Source: a virus. From it: a stretch of DNA of 28,792 bases. Each line of letters starts with the position of its first letter. Position 1 is the stretch's first letter. The DNA lies in the IMG/VR virus record IMGVR_UViG_3300027418_000039, positions 1 to 28,792 of that record, one strand, 5' to 3'. Of this stretch, positions 11,600 to 19,576 are shown piece after piece. Under the pieces are notes generated by a model that searched no databases, had not been told where the DNA came from, and saw only the letters and a program-made list of their open reading frames with translations. Position numbers and translations under genes: made by a program.

Positions 11600-12838
11600 A
11601 TGAACGAAGAACCAATCACAATCCCCTCCGCACACACTTCTGAGAAGGCAGTCATCTCATCCATCCTCAAGGACGCTACGCTTCTCAAGCGTGCAGCCGC
11701 AGATGGAATCACAAGCGATGCATTCCATCATCCAGACACCAAGACCCTCTGGACGGCATGCCGTGAGCTTCCAGCTTCCGACAATAACCAGTACGACCTC
11801 ATCGCGGTTGTCCAACACCTCACCGAGAGCGGCACACTGGACAGGATCGGTGGAGCCTCGCAGGTGGTCGAGTGCTACAATTATGCCCCGACTCCCGCGG
11901 GATGGACGCAGTGGGTCTCTACGCTCAAAGAATACCAAGCACGCAGGATGGCACAATCCGCGGCACGGGAGATCGCAACCGCGGATGATGCAGCAGGAGC
12001 CATTGCCTCGTTCCGTACCACGCTCCAAAGCCTCCAGCAGGTGGTGAGCGGGAAGCAGCGGTCAATCGACTCTGACAAGGCATCCAAGGCGTTCATCGAG
12101 AATATGCTGAGGGACTACAACTCAGGTGGGCTGCCGGGCATGTCCACGGGCATCGCAGAGTTGGATGAGATTTGCGGTGGCATGCGCCCCGGTGAGTTCT
12201 GGGTCATTGCAGGCAAGCCTAGCCGAGGGAAGAGCGTCCTCATGCTCCAGATCGCCAGCAAGTTCATCAGCGACCAAAGACCAGTCGCAATCCACAGCCT
12301 TGAAATGATGACGCATGAGGTGATCGGACGCTTGATTAGCACCATGACCCACACGGACTACGGGTCGATCACGCAACCGCGGTCAGCAGCCAAGCACGAG
12401 CTTCAGAAGATCCAGACGGGTGTGGCTCAGATATCCGCGGCTCCACTCTGGATCGACTCCAGCTCCAACCAGAGCATAGACAGCATCGCGGCAGAGGCTG
12501 AACGCATCCGTGACCTGCACGGCAGTCTGGATCTCGTCGTGGTCGACTACCTACAACTCATCCGTGGCTCACGCTCAAGCAGGGAATCACGCGAGGAAGA
12601 AGTTGCCAGAGTCTCTGGAGGGTTGAAGCAGCTAGCCAAGCACCTGCAATGCCCAGTCATCTCAGCCTCGCAGTTGAACGACAACAATCAAGTGCGCGAA
12701 TCCAGAGCTATCGAGCAGGACGCTGACGCTCTCCTGTTCATCGCCGAGGATGGATTGAAGGTGGGCAAGCTCAGAAATGGCAGGCGAGATGTGGTGCTGC
12801 CACTGCGACTGAATGGGCAGTATCAAGAGTTCGTCTAA
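11600..12838 (+). CDS. DnaB-like replicative helicase
   Basis: 412 residues, starting after ACCAGAACC. The N-terminal domain (~1-110) looks like DnaB-N (SEKAVISSILKD, FHHPDTKTLW). The RecA-type ATPase core follows: GMSTGIAELDEICGGM, Walker A GKPSRGKS (205-212), catalytic-type Glu235 in IHSLEMM, Walker B LDLVVVDYLQL with Asp316, motif H4 ISASQLN with Gln358, and EQDADALLFI. It unwinds DNA at the fork. At 412 residues it is a little shorter than cellular DnaB. Last gene of the early block; a terminator follows 50 bases later. Confidence 0.9.
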   Translation: MNEEPITIPSAHTSEKAVISSILKDATLLKRAAADGITSDAFHHPDTKTLWTACRELPASDNNQYDLIAVVQHLTESGTLDRIGGASQVVECYNYAPTPAGWTQWVSTLKEYQARRMAQSAAREIATADDAAGAIASFRTTLQSLQQVVSGKQRSIDSDKASKAFIENMLRDYNSGGLPGMSTGIAELDEICGGMRPGEFWVIAGKPSRGKSVLMLQIASKFISDQRPVAIHSLEMMTHEVIGRLISTMTHTDYGSITQPRSAAKHELQKIQTGVAQISAAPLWIDSSSNQSIDSIAAEAERIRDLHGSLDLVVVDYLQLIRGSRSSRESREEEVARVSGGLKQLAKHLQCPVISASQLNDNNQVRESRAIEQDADALLFIAEDGLKVGKLRNGRRDVVLPLRLNGQYQEFV

Positions 12839-12888
12839 CCCCTACAGCCAACATCTTCCACCAAACCGCGCCAGATACCCCCTAGATT

Positions 12889-12925
12889 GCCCCAGAATCG
12901 CTCACACAGCGTCTGGGGCTTTCTT
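12889..12925 (+). terminator. Rho-independent terminator after the early operon
   Basis: Stem GCCCCAGA (12889-12896) with TCTGGGGC (12912-12919), extended by CGCT/AGCG after a two-base bulge, loop CACAC, then TTTCTT. Strong GC-rich stem with a reasonable T-tract, 50 bases after the helicase stop. Confidence 0.8.
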
Positions 12926-12932
12926 GTGGGTG

Positions 12933-12955
12933 TTGACTCCATATGATAGGGTCAA
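12933..12955. promoter_or_regulatory. 23-bp inverted repeat, operator-like
   Basis: TTGAC (12933-12937) and GTCAA (12951-12955) form perfect 5-bp arms around 13 bases; the next bases inward agree only partly. It lies eight bases after the terminator T-tract and includes TATGAT, a -10-like hexamer, between the arms. Could be a repressor site over a promoter reading into the non-coding region. No matching copy was found. Confidence 0.3.
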
Positions 12956-13197
12956 GAGCGTACAGGGCATTCTGGTGCGAAGTTGCGTTGATGTTGGCGA
13001 TGACTGCTAGGGATGTCACCGAAATCTGCTTCGGGAACATGGGGAGAATCCTAGGAAAATGGCGGGATTTGCATGGGGAATCGTTCCCACTTTCTCGCAG
13101 AGAATCGCAAACACGCACGCGAGGCCGGGTCACCACCACCACATCTAGTGCCGCACCATTTACCCAAGGTCAGGAAGATGGTCACGACCCCACCAAA

Positions 13198-13239
13198 TCC
13201 CGTGGAACACCGATAGATGCTGACGATTCCCGTGGAACA
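13198..13239. repeat. Two 12-bp direct repeats, 30 bp apart
   Basis: TCCCGTGGAACA at 13198-13209 and 13228-13239, starts exactly 30 bp apart (about three helical turns), so proteins bound to each would face the same side of the DNA. A shorter CCCGTGG relative occurs near 13500. Not part of a gene. Function unknown; a protein-binding site is the simplest reading. Confidence 0.5.
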
Positions 13240-13302
13240 GGACTCCGCATTATACACATTGTTACAAGTAGTAGGGGGGAGGGGGTCGAAATTTCCGACG
13301 AC

Positions 13303-13331
13303 AAAAAAAAGCGGGGACGATTAACCCCCCC
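13303..13331 (-). terminator. Possible minus-strand terminator downstream of the tRNA
   Basis: On the minus strand: GGGG (within the run at 13325-13331), an eight-base loop TTAATCGT, CCCC (13313-13316), GC, then eight T (13303-13310). The stem is short, but the uninterrupted T-tract is the best on this strand, about 200 bases past the tRNA 3' end. It could end a tRNA transcript. The tract could also be a chance homopolymer in this run-rich region. Confidence 0.3.
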
Positions 13332-13533
13332 TTCAAAAATTGTACAAAGGGCCTATTCCCGCTCACGCACATTCCCCCTCCAATTCCATCCATTCCCACC
13401 AAATGTTACCGACTGGGAACTTGCCAAGTTGGACTTCCCCTCGCAATTTGCATTTACCACCCCGCGCCTCTGCAAGAGCAATTAGTCCTCGGCACGCGAA
13501 CCCGTGGGTGGCACTTTACTTACGCTGGACTTA

Positions 13534-13608
13534 TGGCTCCTGCGGTTGGGTTCGAACCAACGACCTAGCGATTAACAGTCGCTTGCTCTGCCGCTGAGCT
13601 ACACAGGA
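13534..13608 (-). tRNA. tRNA-Asn (anticodon GTT), CCA encoded
   Basis: Minus-strand cloverleaf: acceptor TCCTGTG / CGCAGGA (one G-U), D-arm GCTC / GAGC, anticodon stem AGCGA / TCGCT with loop CTGTTAA giving anticodon GTT, T-arm GTTGG / CCAAC with loop TTCGAAC, discriminator G and genomic CCA. 75 bases with CCA, no intron. All stems are complete, so it is probably functional. It is the only tRNA seen. Phage tRNAs may offset codon demand or host tRNA cleavage; it could also be a captured attachment-site tRNA, though no integrase is present here. Confidence 0.93.
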
Positions 13609-13610
13609 TA

Positions 13611-13655
13611 AAAAGAAACCTCCCTTGGTGCGCTTCGCAGAGAGGCGTGGGAGGT
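13611..13655 (-). terminator. Terminator-like hairpin directly before the tRNA 5' end
   Basis: On the minus strand: ACCTCCC (13655-13649) pairs with GGGAGGT (13624-13618), followed by TTTCTTTT (13617-13610) and the tRNA starting two bases further on. The arms are perfect (7 bp), with a 24-base loop that can fold further. Its place, ending at the first base of the tRNA, is odd because it would stop transcripts before the tRNA. Confidence 0.55.
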
Positions 13656-13840
13656 GTTGTTGGCCGGATGGTAGTGGCTCATGCCCGGCGTGTCAATTCC
13701 ACTTCGTCTCAATCTTCTCTATCACAATGTGGGGTGAATGGGGGGTCAATGACACCCACAAGTTCCCCCTTGACGCATGGTAATTCCCTCCGCATTTGGA
13801 GATATGCCTGCAAGGCGCAGGTTTTAACCTTATTTAATTC
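13656..13840. other. Non-coding leader of the late module
   Basis: 185 bases with no gene. Contains GCCGG/CCGGC (13663-13689), a G-rich to C-rich pair (about 13740-13770), CTCC/GGAG, and the hairpin listed at 13807-13825. It probably carries the late promoter for the structural genes, but no convincing sigma70 pair is visible; TTGACG (13770-13775) lacks a suitable -10. Confidence 0.35.
13807..13825 (+). promoter_or_regulatory. Hairpin with T-tract in the leader of the late module
   Basis: CCTGC (13807-13811), loop AAGGC, GCAGG (13817-13821), then TTTT, 15 bases before ATG 13841. Short for a terminator; more likely a leader hairpin or attenuator. GCCT/AGGC is an alternative inner pairing. Confidence 0.3.
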
Positions 13841-14101
13841 ATGTCCTCTCCTGTCGCATACGACCTCCAAGGCCAAGGTGGAAGCATTGTTCTTTCGACC
13901 GCTGCCACCACCTATACTGGCAACATCCGCTGGATTCAGGTTGTGAATGACGCTGTGCTAGCGACCGTGGCGAGTGCCTCTGGCAACGTCACTGGTGCGT
14001 CTAGGTTGCAGACGATCACCCTCCCTGCGGGTCTGGGTATCGGTGGCAACTTCAGCCAAGTCGTTCTCACCTCTGGCGTTGTTATTGTCTACTTTGCGTA
14101 A
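13841..14101 (+). CDS. Small virion structural protein
   Basis: 86 residues (MSSPVAYDLQGQGGSIVLST...), beta-rich with many Val, Thr and Gly, no charged helices. Similar short beta-rich proteins precede tail genes in many phages and are virion components. Its stop overlaps the start of the tail hub gene (TAATG), so the two are coupled. No enzyme motif. Confidence 0.55.
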   Translation: MSSPVAYDLQGQGGSIVLSTAATTYTGNIRWIQVVNDAVLATVASASGNVTGASRLQTITLPAGLGIGGNFSQVVLTSGVVIVYFA

Positions 14102-16815
14102 TGTCGCAATTTCGGTCTACTGGTGGGCTGGACGACTCGATTGCCGCCGATGGTGATCGTGGTTTCTTTGCCGTAAACCAGAGATTGCAGCTTAACCAGT
14201 TGGAGGCGGGCGAGGTAAGGGAAAGCCTTAACGGTCGCATGGAGGGCTTCTGGAGGCCGCGCAAGAGCGTGGTGTCTGTTAGCCCTGTGCTGACTACTGG
14301 AGGCACTCCGTTGAACCTTCCGTTCCATGTGCTTGTGGTTGAAAAGACCATCACCAGCGTTACTCGTTCTGGTACGACAATCACGGTTACGGCTAACTCT
14401 CACGGGTTTACCAATGGTGATTCCGTGTACATTTCTGGCGTTGGATACACTACTGGCTCCAATCCAAATGGGACATTCGTTATTGCCGGGGTAGCCACAA
14501 ACACATTCACATACACGCTTGCTGGTGCTGATGGAGCTTACACTACCACCGCTAGCACGACCGCTGGGAACATAACCCAGAATTTTAGAGCAATCACCGC
14601 TGTGTCGTATACCGCGAATGTGGTAACGATTACCGTGGCTGGACATGGGTTGGCTATTGGGGTGGCTGGCAACCTTACGGTTAGCGGCATTACCTTTACT
14701 GGCACGGATAACAATGGGGTTAAGGCTGTGACTGCGGCTACCATAAACACATTGACCTTTCCTGTTACTGGCGTGACTGCCGTGGCACTAGGGGCGACTC
14801 CAAGGATTACACAGATCGACATTAACGATGCAGCCGCCAGCGATGTGTTGGCATCCTGCATGTTCTCTGACCCTAACGAGTCCAACAAGGAATACATCAT
14901 TGTTGCGCTGGAGACTCTGGCGAAGAAGATCGACCTTTCCACTACGCCCTACACGGCAACAACTATCCCGTATCCCGTGGGTTCCACAGTTGGGAGCAAC
15001 TGCGATATGTTGCAGTGCTTTGACAAGGTGATGATCATGCGGGATGGGCAACAAGCTCTTGAGTGGTACCCCAATGGCAGGGCTATTCTTTCTGCGTCCT
15101 CCAACGCGACCGCTAGTCCAAATACCGTGGTGACAATGAGAGTTCGTGAACACGGACTTACGGCTGGGTCATCCGTGGTTATCGCTGGGCTTACTAGTGG
15201 CACTCCTCCTAATGGAACATTCACGGTGGCAACAATCGTCGACCAAGACTCATTTACCTTTGTGGCATCTGGGATCTCCACTAGCACCACATTTGTAACC
15301 ACGGTAGCCACCATGACTGATGGGTTTACCCTGTCCCCCGGTGGTGCTTACACCCAGCCACAAACATTTGTTTCTAGTGGAACCCATGTTACAGTATCAA
15401 GCGGTTTGGTTTCCTTGACGATTACAGGCAACTTAACGATTTTTGCTGGTGATGTAGTTGTGATTTACGAGACAACTATCCCAGAGTTTACCGCGATTGT
15501 TGGTAAACAATTCCAAGTAACATCAGCGAGCACAACCAACATCCAGTTCCTTGCGCCAGTCGCCAACATATCGGCTAGTGGCAGCACTGGTCAGGTTGAG
15601 TTTGGCGGCAGGTTCACAGAAGGAGGTGGGTTTATGCACCAGCCCGGTGCGCCTTGGGCCACCTACTTCCAGCGCAGGTTGTTCGTTCCGTTCTACTACT
15701 CCCAATCTGGCACTTTTAGCGCACCAGTCTACACCAGTAGGAAGATTTCCGACGAGATTGCGGTTTCTGACCTGCTGGACACTACGACCTTCGACCAGAT
15801 CGAGAATCAGTTCCGTATTACTGGAGGTACTGCCGACTATGTGGTAGCGATGCACGGGTTCTACGACGATTCCTTGGTGGTATTGAACCGCAATAGCATT
15901 CACCTTGTGGCCCAGACCCAAGGAAGCCTGTCTGATACCGTGGTTAAGGAGCTTACTGGCGAGGTTGGTTGCTTGGCTCGCAAGACGGTGGTCATGCAGG
16001 CTAACAATATGTTGTTTTTGGCCGACGAGGGCATTTACGGGCTGACCTTCCTCAACGATTACAACCTTCGTGGCACGGAGGAACCGCTTTCCAAGAACAT
16101 CCAGCCGTACATCGACCGCATCAACAAGAACCTTGCTGACAAATCGGTAGCAGTTTACTTCAACAACCGCTATTACATCGCAGTCCCGTTGGATTCTGTA
16201 GCTGGAGGTAATGATGCCCGTGGAAATAACGCGGTTCTGATCTACAACTTCTTGAACAAGGGGTGGGAATCGCTGGATACCTATGGAGATTCTAGGTTTC
16301 TAATTAAGAACTTCATCACGGCAAGTGCTGGGGTGCGGAATAACCTGTATGCCGTTAGCGCAAATGGTGGCTTGCACCAGATTGACGCTGCCGACTCCTC
16401 AGTAGACCGCTTGAGCGTAACGAATGAAAGCACAGATGTGGTCACCCCCACAATCAACTCGTATGTGACTAGCCGTGGGTACGACTTCAAAACCCTTGAG
16501 CGCAAGAGGTTCACGGACGCACAGGTTCAAATGCAGAACTTGTCTGGGGAAACTGGCGAGTATGACATTGCGTTTGCTACTGAAGACCCAGATTCCGCAG
16601 AAAGCATAGGAACCACCACCACATTCCTTGGTGGTCAGATTCTATCACCTAGCACATCTGGCGAGGCTGAAACCGCAAGCATCCGATGCAGACTTGGTGG
16701 TCAGCGTGGCTATACTGGGACTATCACATTGACAAGGACTATCGGTTCACCTAAGATCCACTCTATTCAAGTGGCGGGTTCCATCACTAACAGACAAATT
16801 CTATCACAAAAATAA
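14101..16815 (+). CDS. Large podovirus-type tail hub/tubular protein
   Basis: 904 residues. The N-terminus (FRSTGGLDDSI, LNQLEAGEVRESLNGRM, FWRPRK) matches the opening of podoviral tail tube/stabilisation proteins, where a GGL..D strand is followed by L..GE...N.R. Three related beta modules are inserted at roughly 83-142, 163-225 and 333-395, each with HG-[FL], then ISG or similar and, in two of them, NGTF. The C-terminal half has the propeller-like pattern of tail hubs (DDSLVVLNRNSIHLV, VVMQANNMLFLADEGIYGL, NNRYYIAVPLDS, YNFLNKGWESLDTY). It probably forms the nozzle of a short tail. Confidence 0.7.
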   Translation: MSQFRSTGGLDDSIAADGDRGFFAVNQRLQLNQLEAGEVRESLNGRMEGFWRPRKSVVSVSPVLTTGGTPLNLPFHVLVVEKTITSVTRSGTTITVTANSHGFTNGDSVYISGVGYTTGSNPNGTFVIAGVATNTFTYTLAGADGAYTTTASTTAGNITQNFRAITAVSYTANVVTITVAGHGLAIGVAGNLTVSGITFTGTDNNGVKAVTAATINTLTFPVTGVTAVALGATPRITQIDINDAAASDVLASCMFSDPNESNKEYIIVALETLAKKIDLSTTPYTATTIPYPVGSTVGSNCDMLQCFDKVMIMRDGQQALEWYPNGRAILSASSNATASPNTVVTMRVREHGLTAGSSVVIAGLTSGTPPNGTFTVATIVDQDSFTFVASGISTSTTFVTTVATMTDGFTLSPGGAYTQPQTFVSSGTHVTVSSGLVSLTITGNLTIFAGDVVVIYETTIPEFTAIVGKQFQVTSASTTNIQFLAPVANISASGSTGQVEFGGRFTEGGGFMHQPGAPWATYFQRRLFVPFYYSQSGTFSAPVYTSRKISDEIAVSDLLDTTTFDQIENQFRITGGTADYVVAMHGFYDDSLVVLNRNSIHLVAQTQGSLSDTVVKELTGEVGCLARKTVVMQANNMLFLADEGIYGLTFLNDYNLRGTEEPLSKNIQPYIDRINKNLADKSVAVYFNNRYYIAVPLDSVAGGNDARGNNAVLIYNFLNKGWESLDTYGDSRFLIKNFITASAGVRNNLYAVSANGGLHQIDAADSSVDRLSVTNESTDVVTPTINSYVTSRGYDFKTLERKRFTDAQVQMQNLSGETGEYDIAFATEDPDSAESIGTTTTFLGGQILSPSTSGEAETASIRCRLGGQRGYTGTITLTRTIGSPKIHSIQVAGSITNRQILSQK

Positions 16816-16816
16816 T

Positions 16817-17509
16817 ATGGGAGTTGTAAATACAACCTACACATTTACAAGCACTGACACAATTACCAGTGCTAAGATGAATAATATCATTGATGAAACG
16901 ACATTTACTGGTGACGCAATCCAAGGAACCACCTTGCAAGTGGTGTCTCCGGGAAAACTCGCCGTAAATGCTGGCGGGATTACCTCTAATGAACTTGCTT
17001 CTGGCGCTGTTACAACAAATGCGCTCGCAGATGGAGCAGTAACCCAAGCTAAAGCATCTAATATGCTTCTTCCTGCTGGTGCTATTATGGCATTTGCCAT
17101 GAATGGTGCGCCGACAGGATGGTTGGGTGCTAATGGGTCAGTTGTAAGCAGAACAACATATGCCAATCTTTTTACTGCAATTGGAACCACATATGGAGCC
17201 GGTGATGGCAGTACTACATTTCAACTGCCGGACTTGCGTGGCTATTTTGTTCGCGGTGTGGGTGTTGCTGGTCAAAATGGAGCCAATGGTGACGGAACTG
17301 TATCTGATACATTTGGTGTAAAACAAGCCGACGAGATCAAGAGCCATAATCACTCATACTTCTCAGCGTTTTATCCTTATTCTTCACTAGCCGTAGGTGG
17401 AGGTGCTAACCAATACTTCTTCGCTAACCAAGAAAATACTACTGGAGCAACAGGCGGTACGGAAACCCGCCCAAAAAACATTGCAATGCTTTACTGCATT
17501 AAGATTTAA
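16817..17509 (+). CDS. Tail fibre protein with phage tail collar domain
   Basis: 230 residues. After a short N-terminal part with ITSNELASGAVTTNALADGAV repeats lies a collar domain (about 86-148): LLPAGAIMAFAMNGAPTGWL, a YANLFTAIGTTYGAGDGSTTF core and LPDLRGYFVRG. It ends with the typical ETRPKNIAMLYCIKI. Such proteins form the distal receptor-contacting part of tail fibres. Start two bases after the hub gene; the stop shares a base with the next start. Confidence 0.88.
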   Translation: MGVVNTTYTFTSTDTITSAKMNNIIDETTFTGDAIQGTTLQVVSPGKLAVNAGGITSNELASGAVTTNALADGAVTQAKASNMLLPAGAIMAFAMNGAPTGWLGANGSVVSRTTYANLFTAIGTTYGAGDGSTTFQLPDLRGYFVRGVGVAGQNGANGDGTVSDTFGVKQADEIKSHNHSYFSAFYPYSSLAVGGGANQYFFANQENTTGATGGTETRPKNIAMLYCIKI

Positions 17510-17838
17510 TGACCCCACTAGAATCAACGATAGCACTTTATGAAGAAAATGATATTGATTTCCAACAACTTCTCACATGGCACTTGTGTCATGGCATTGT
17601 TGTTTGTGATCACGATTCTTTCTCCATGTGCTATTTCTCTGATTCTGAGTCACCAGAAACACCCTGCTTGTTTGAACACTCTGACACATTGTTTGTCACA
17701 ATCTGCACGGGAAACATGGAAAAGGCACTACGCAAGTTTGTGGACGACTTCCAATACATTGCATTTCAGCGGGACTTCAAGAACTCCCATAGGTTAAGGT
17801 GCTACGACATGCACGAATTTTACAACAAACTTAAATAA
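17509..17838 (+). CDS. Hypothetical protein after the tail fibre
   Basis: 109 residues, coupled to the fibre gene (TAATG). Mixed alpha/beta with several His and Cys (WHLCHGIVVCDHDSFSMCYF) and a middle FVTICTGNMEKALRKF; C-terminus basic. Proteins of this size and place occur after tail fibres in other phages, some as fibre chaperones, but no family is recognised here. Confidence 0.5.
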   Translation: MTPLESTIALYEENDIDFQQLLTWHLCHGIVVCDHDSFSMCYFSDSESPETPCLFEHSDTLFVTICTGNMEKALRKFVDDFQYIAFQRDFKNSHRLRCYDMHEFYNKLK

Positions 17839-17845
17839 CACGCAT

Positions 17846-18766
17846 ATGGGAAAGAAACCAAAAGCAGTAGCCCCACCAAAGGTTGATTACGATGCTGACA
17901 TTCGTGCTGGATTGACTGCCTATCAGCAATCGCTACCGAGCATTCTTGCGTTTGAACAGCAGTACCGTCCTCAGTTCACTCGCCTCAATCAAGAGCAGAT
18001 GGATCTCGCTCGCTCTCTTGAGTTTGCTGGCATGGGTCGCAATGTAGGAACAGTTCGTGGGCTGCTCCAATCGCTTTCTCCAGAACAATCCCGTGAGGTT
18101 CAGGCGGCGGGTGGACTTGCTGAGCAAGCTCGTCAAATGCAGGCTGGGTATCAAGATACTGCTACACCGATTGCCCAAAAAGCGATGGAGCAATATGGCG
18201 GCTTGTCTGCGCTTCAGACTCAAGCAGCGCAAGAGGCATATGGAAGGTCTGGTCGCCTTTCCCCAGAGCAACTCCGCTCATCACAGCAGGCAGCCAGAGA
18301 AGCCTCGGCAGCGTCTGGACGGATTGGTGGCAATGCAGCAATTTCCGCAGAGGTAATGAACAGGGAGCAAGCCCTTGCTCAACGCCGAGCCGAGGCCGCA
18401 CAATATGGTGGTATCGCGCAACAAGGTGCTATGGGTCTTGCAGGGCTATCACAAGACATCGAAAACCAACGCCTAGCCCGTCAGTCTGGGTTGCTTAGCC
18501 AAGCGTCCTCACTTGGCACTCAAGCATACAACCTTGGTCAGAATTTCTATAGCCCCGGACTTGGGTTGCTTGGTGGGGCTCCAGTATCCGCTCAACAAGT
18601 TGGGCCACAGCTATTCTCGCCAGATGCGTTCCTCAACCTTGGTGCGGCTAACAGGCAGAATATCCTTGGAGCGCAATCAGCTAACGCGCAGTCAAGTGCT
18701 ACTCGGAATGCCGCTATGATGGGGGCAGGTGGGGCTATTGCTGGTGCTTCTATTATTGCAATCTAA
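17846..18766 (+). CDS. Internal virion (ejection) protein, Ala/Gln-rich
   Basis: 306 residues. The N-terminus is basic (MGKKPKAVAPPK). The middle is long helices rich in Ala, Gln, Glu and Arg (SPEQSREVQAAGGLAEQAR; EQALAQRRAEAAQYGG), and the end is a hydrophobic Gly/Ala segment (AAMMGAGGAIAGASIIAI) that could insert into a membrane. This composition is typical of podoviral ejection proteins that form a channel in the cell envelope (compare T7 gp14). Its stop overlaps the next start. Confidence 0.55.
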   Translation: MGKKPKAVAPPKVDYDADIRAGLTAYQQSLPSILAFEQQYRPQFTRLNQEQMDLARSLEFAGMGRNVGTVRGLLQSLSPEQSREVQAAGGLAEQARQMQAGYQDTATPIAQKAMEQYGGLSALQTQAAQEAYGRSGRLSPEQLRSSQQAAREASAASGRIGGNAAISAEVMNREQALAQRRAEAAQYGGIAQQGAMGLAGLSQDIENQRLARQSGLLSQASSLGTQAYNLGQNFYSPGLGLLGGAPVSAQQVGPQLFSPDAFLNLGAANRQNILGAQSANAQSSATRNAAMMGAGGAIAGASIIAI

Positions 18767-19572
18767 TGTTTAACAAAGTACAATCAGCCATTAAGAATAT
18801 CGAGACATGCCTAAGTGTCTCCAAGAAACCGTGCCTTGCTTGGAGCGGTGGAAAGGATAGCATGGCACTTCTTGACCTTGTGTTCAAAAAAGTTGGGGTA
18901 AAGGTTCCAGTTGTATTCTACCGCGAACAATGGCAACCAAGCAAATACGCATTTCAGAATCGCATAATTGAGGAATGGGGTCTTGAGGTCTATACATGGC
19001 ATCCAACATTCTCTTCATTCCAGCAAACTGACGACGAGTTTGAGGTGCAGAACAAGTATATCTTTGACAACACTGACATGACTTGCCCTACTGGCATTAC
19101 GCCAATTGAGGAAGGCAAACCGTGGGTGTGCGCTATGGATATTTATAACCGCCCAAAGAACCCCGGCATTATCGCAGGATGGGATGGGATGCTGGTTGGC
19201 CACAAACTCTGCGACTCTGACCCAATCTACGGGGGGGATGCTGGAGTGCGCGTAGATGTGCGTATTAACCCCGGACAGTGCAATGCGTTCTACCCAATGA
19301 AAAACTGGACGCACGATGACGTGTTCAAATACTGCGAGGAAAACAATGTGCCAATTCAAACTAGCCGATATGAAAAGGTAAATGGCAAGTGGTCAGAGAA
19401 GGTTGACCGAACACATAATTGTGACTATGTTCATGCCTGTACTGCTTGTATTGACCGTAGGGAGTCGGCCCCTAAATTTGCGCATTGCCCAAAGCTGGAC
19501 TGCACAATTGAAAACATTTCACAACGAGTACTATGGTTTGACCAAAGTATTCCATCTTTCATGAAAGACTAA
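18766..19572 (+). CDS. PAPS reductase-family (PP-loop) protein
   Basis: 268 residues, ATG sharing a base with the previous stop. The PP-loop is canonical: AWSGGKDSMALLDL with SGGKDS at 27-32, which binds ATP or an adenylylated substrate. The C-terminal region is Cys-rich (Cys219, 225, 228, 241, 246), as in members with metal or iron-sulfur sites; the reductase CGLH motif is not seen. The family includes PAPS/APS reductases, DndC-like enzymes and many phage proteins of unknown substrate. Finding it among internal virion genes is unusual; sulfur metabolism, DNA thio-modification or tRNA thiolation are all possible. Confidence 0.75.
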   Translation: MFNKVQSAIKNIETCLSVSKKPCLAWSGGKDSMALLDLVFKKVGVKVPVVFYREQWQPSKYAFQNRIIEEWGLEVYTWHPTFSSFQQTDDEFEVQNKYIFDNTDMTCPTGITPIEEGKPWVCAMDIYNRPKNPGIIAGWDGMLVGHKLCDSDPIYGGDAGVRVDVRINPGQCNAFYPMKNWTHDDVFKYCEENNVPIQTSRYEKVNGKWSEKVDRTHNCDYVHACTACIDRRESAPKFAHCPKLDCTIENISQRVLWFDQSIPSFMKD

Positions 19573-19576
19573 CAAC

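Larger units (their letters stand above)
12926..13533. other. Non-coding region between early and late modules
   Basis: About 600 bases with no convincing gene. The open frame through 12943-13485 crosses homopolymer runs and hairpins and has no protein-like pattern. It contains an inverted repeat (12933-12955), short hairpins (CCGAA/TTCGG 13019-13034; GGGAA/TTCCC 13076-13088; TTCTC/GAGAA 13092-13104), two 12-bp direct repeats, a G6AG5 run (13274-13285), a C7 run (13325-13331), a TTATACACA sequence (13250-13258) that fits the DnaA-box consensus, and a half-conserved iteron-like sequence (13418-13436). Likely regulatory, and possibly a replication control region. Confidence 0.5.

Noticed and set aside
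12882-13142. Minus-strand open frame across the terminator
   Set aside because: It runs through a strong rho-independent terminator and overlaps features of the non-coding region; no start signal or motif.
13250-13258. DnaA box TTATACACA as evidence for a second origin
   Set aside because: About one match to TTATNCACA is expected by chance in a window this long, and there is no cluster. Kept only as context for the DnaA-like protein.
13274-13285. G-quadruplex from the G6AG5 run
   Set aside because: Only two long G-runs separated by one base; four separate G-runs with suitable loops are not present in the immediate sequence.
12943-13485. 180-codon open frame on the plus strand in the non-coding region
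   Set aside because: It crosses G6AG5, A8 and C7 runs, several hairpins and both 12-bp repeats. It has no protein-like hydrophobic pattern, no leader like its neighbours, and no recognisable motif.
13534-13608. tRNA as an active attachment site
   Set aside because: No integrase gene and no duplicated tRNA 3' end were found in the window.
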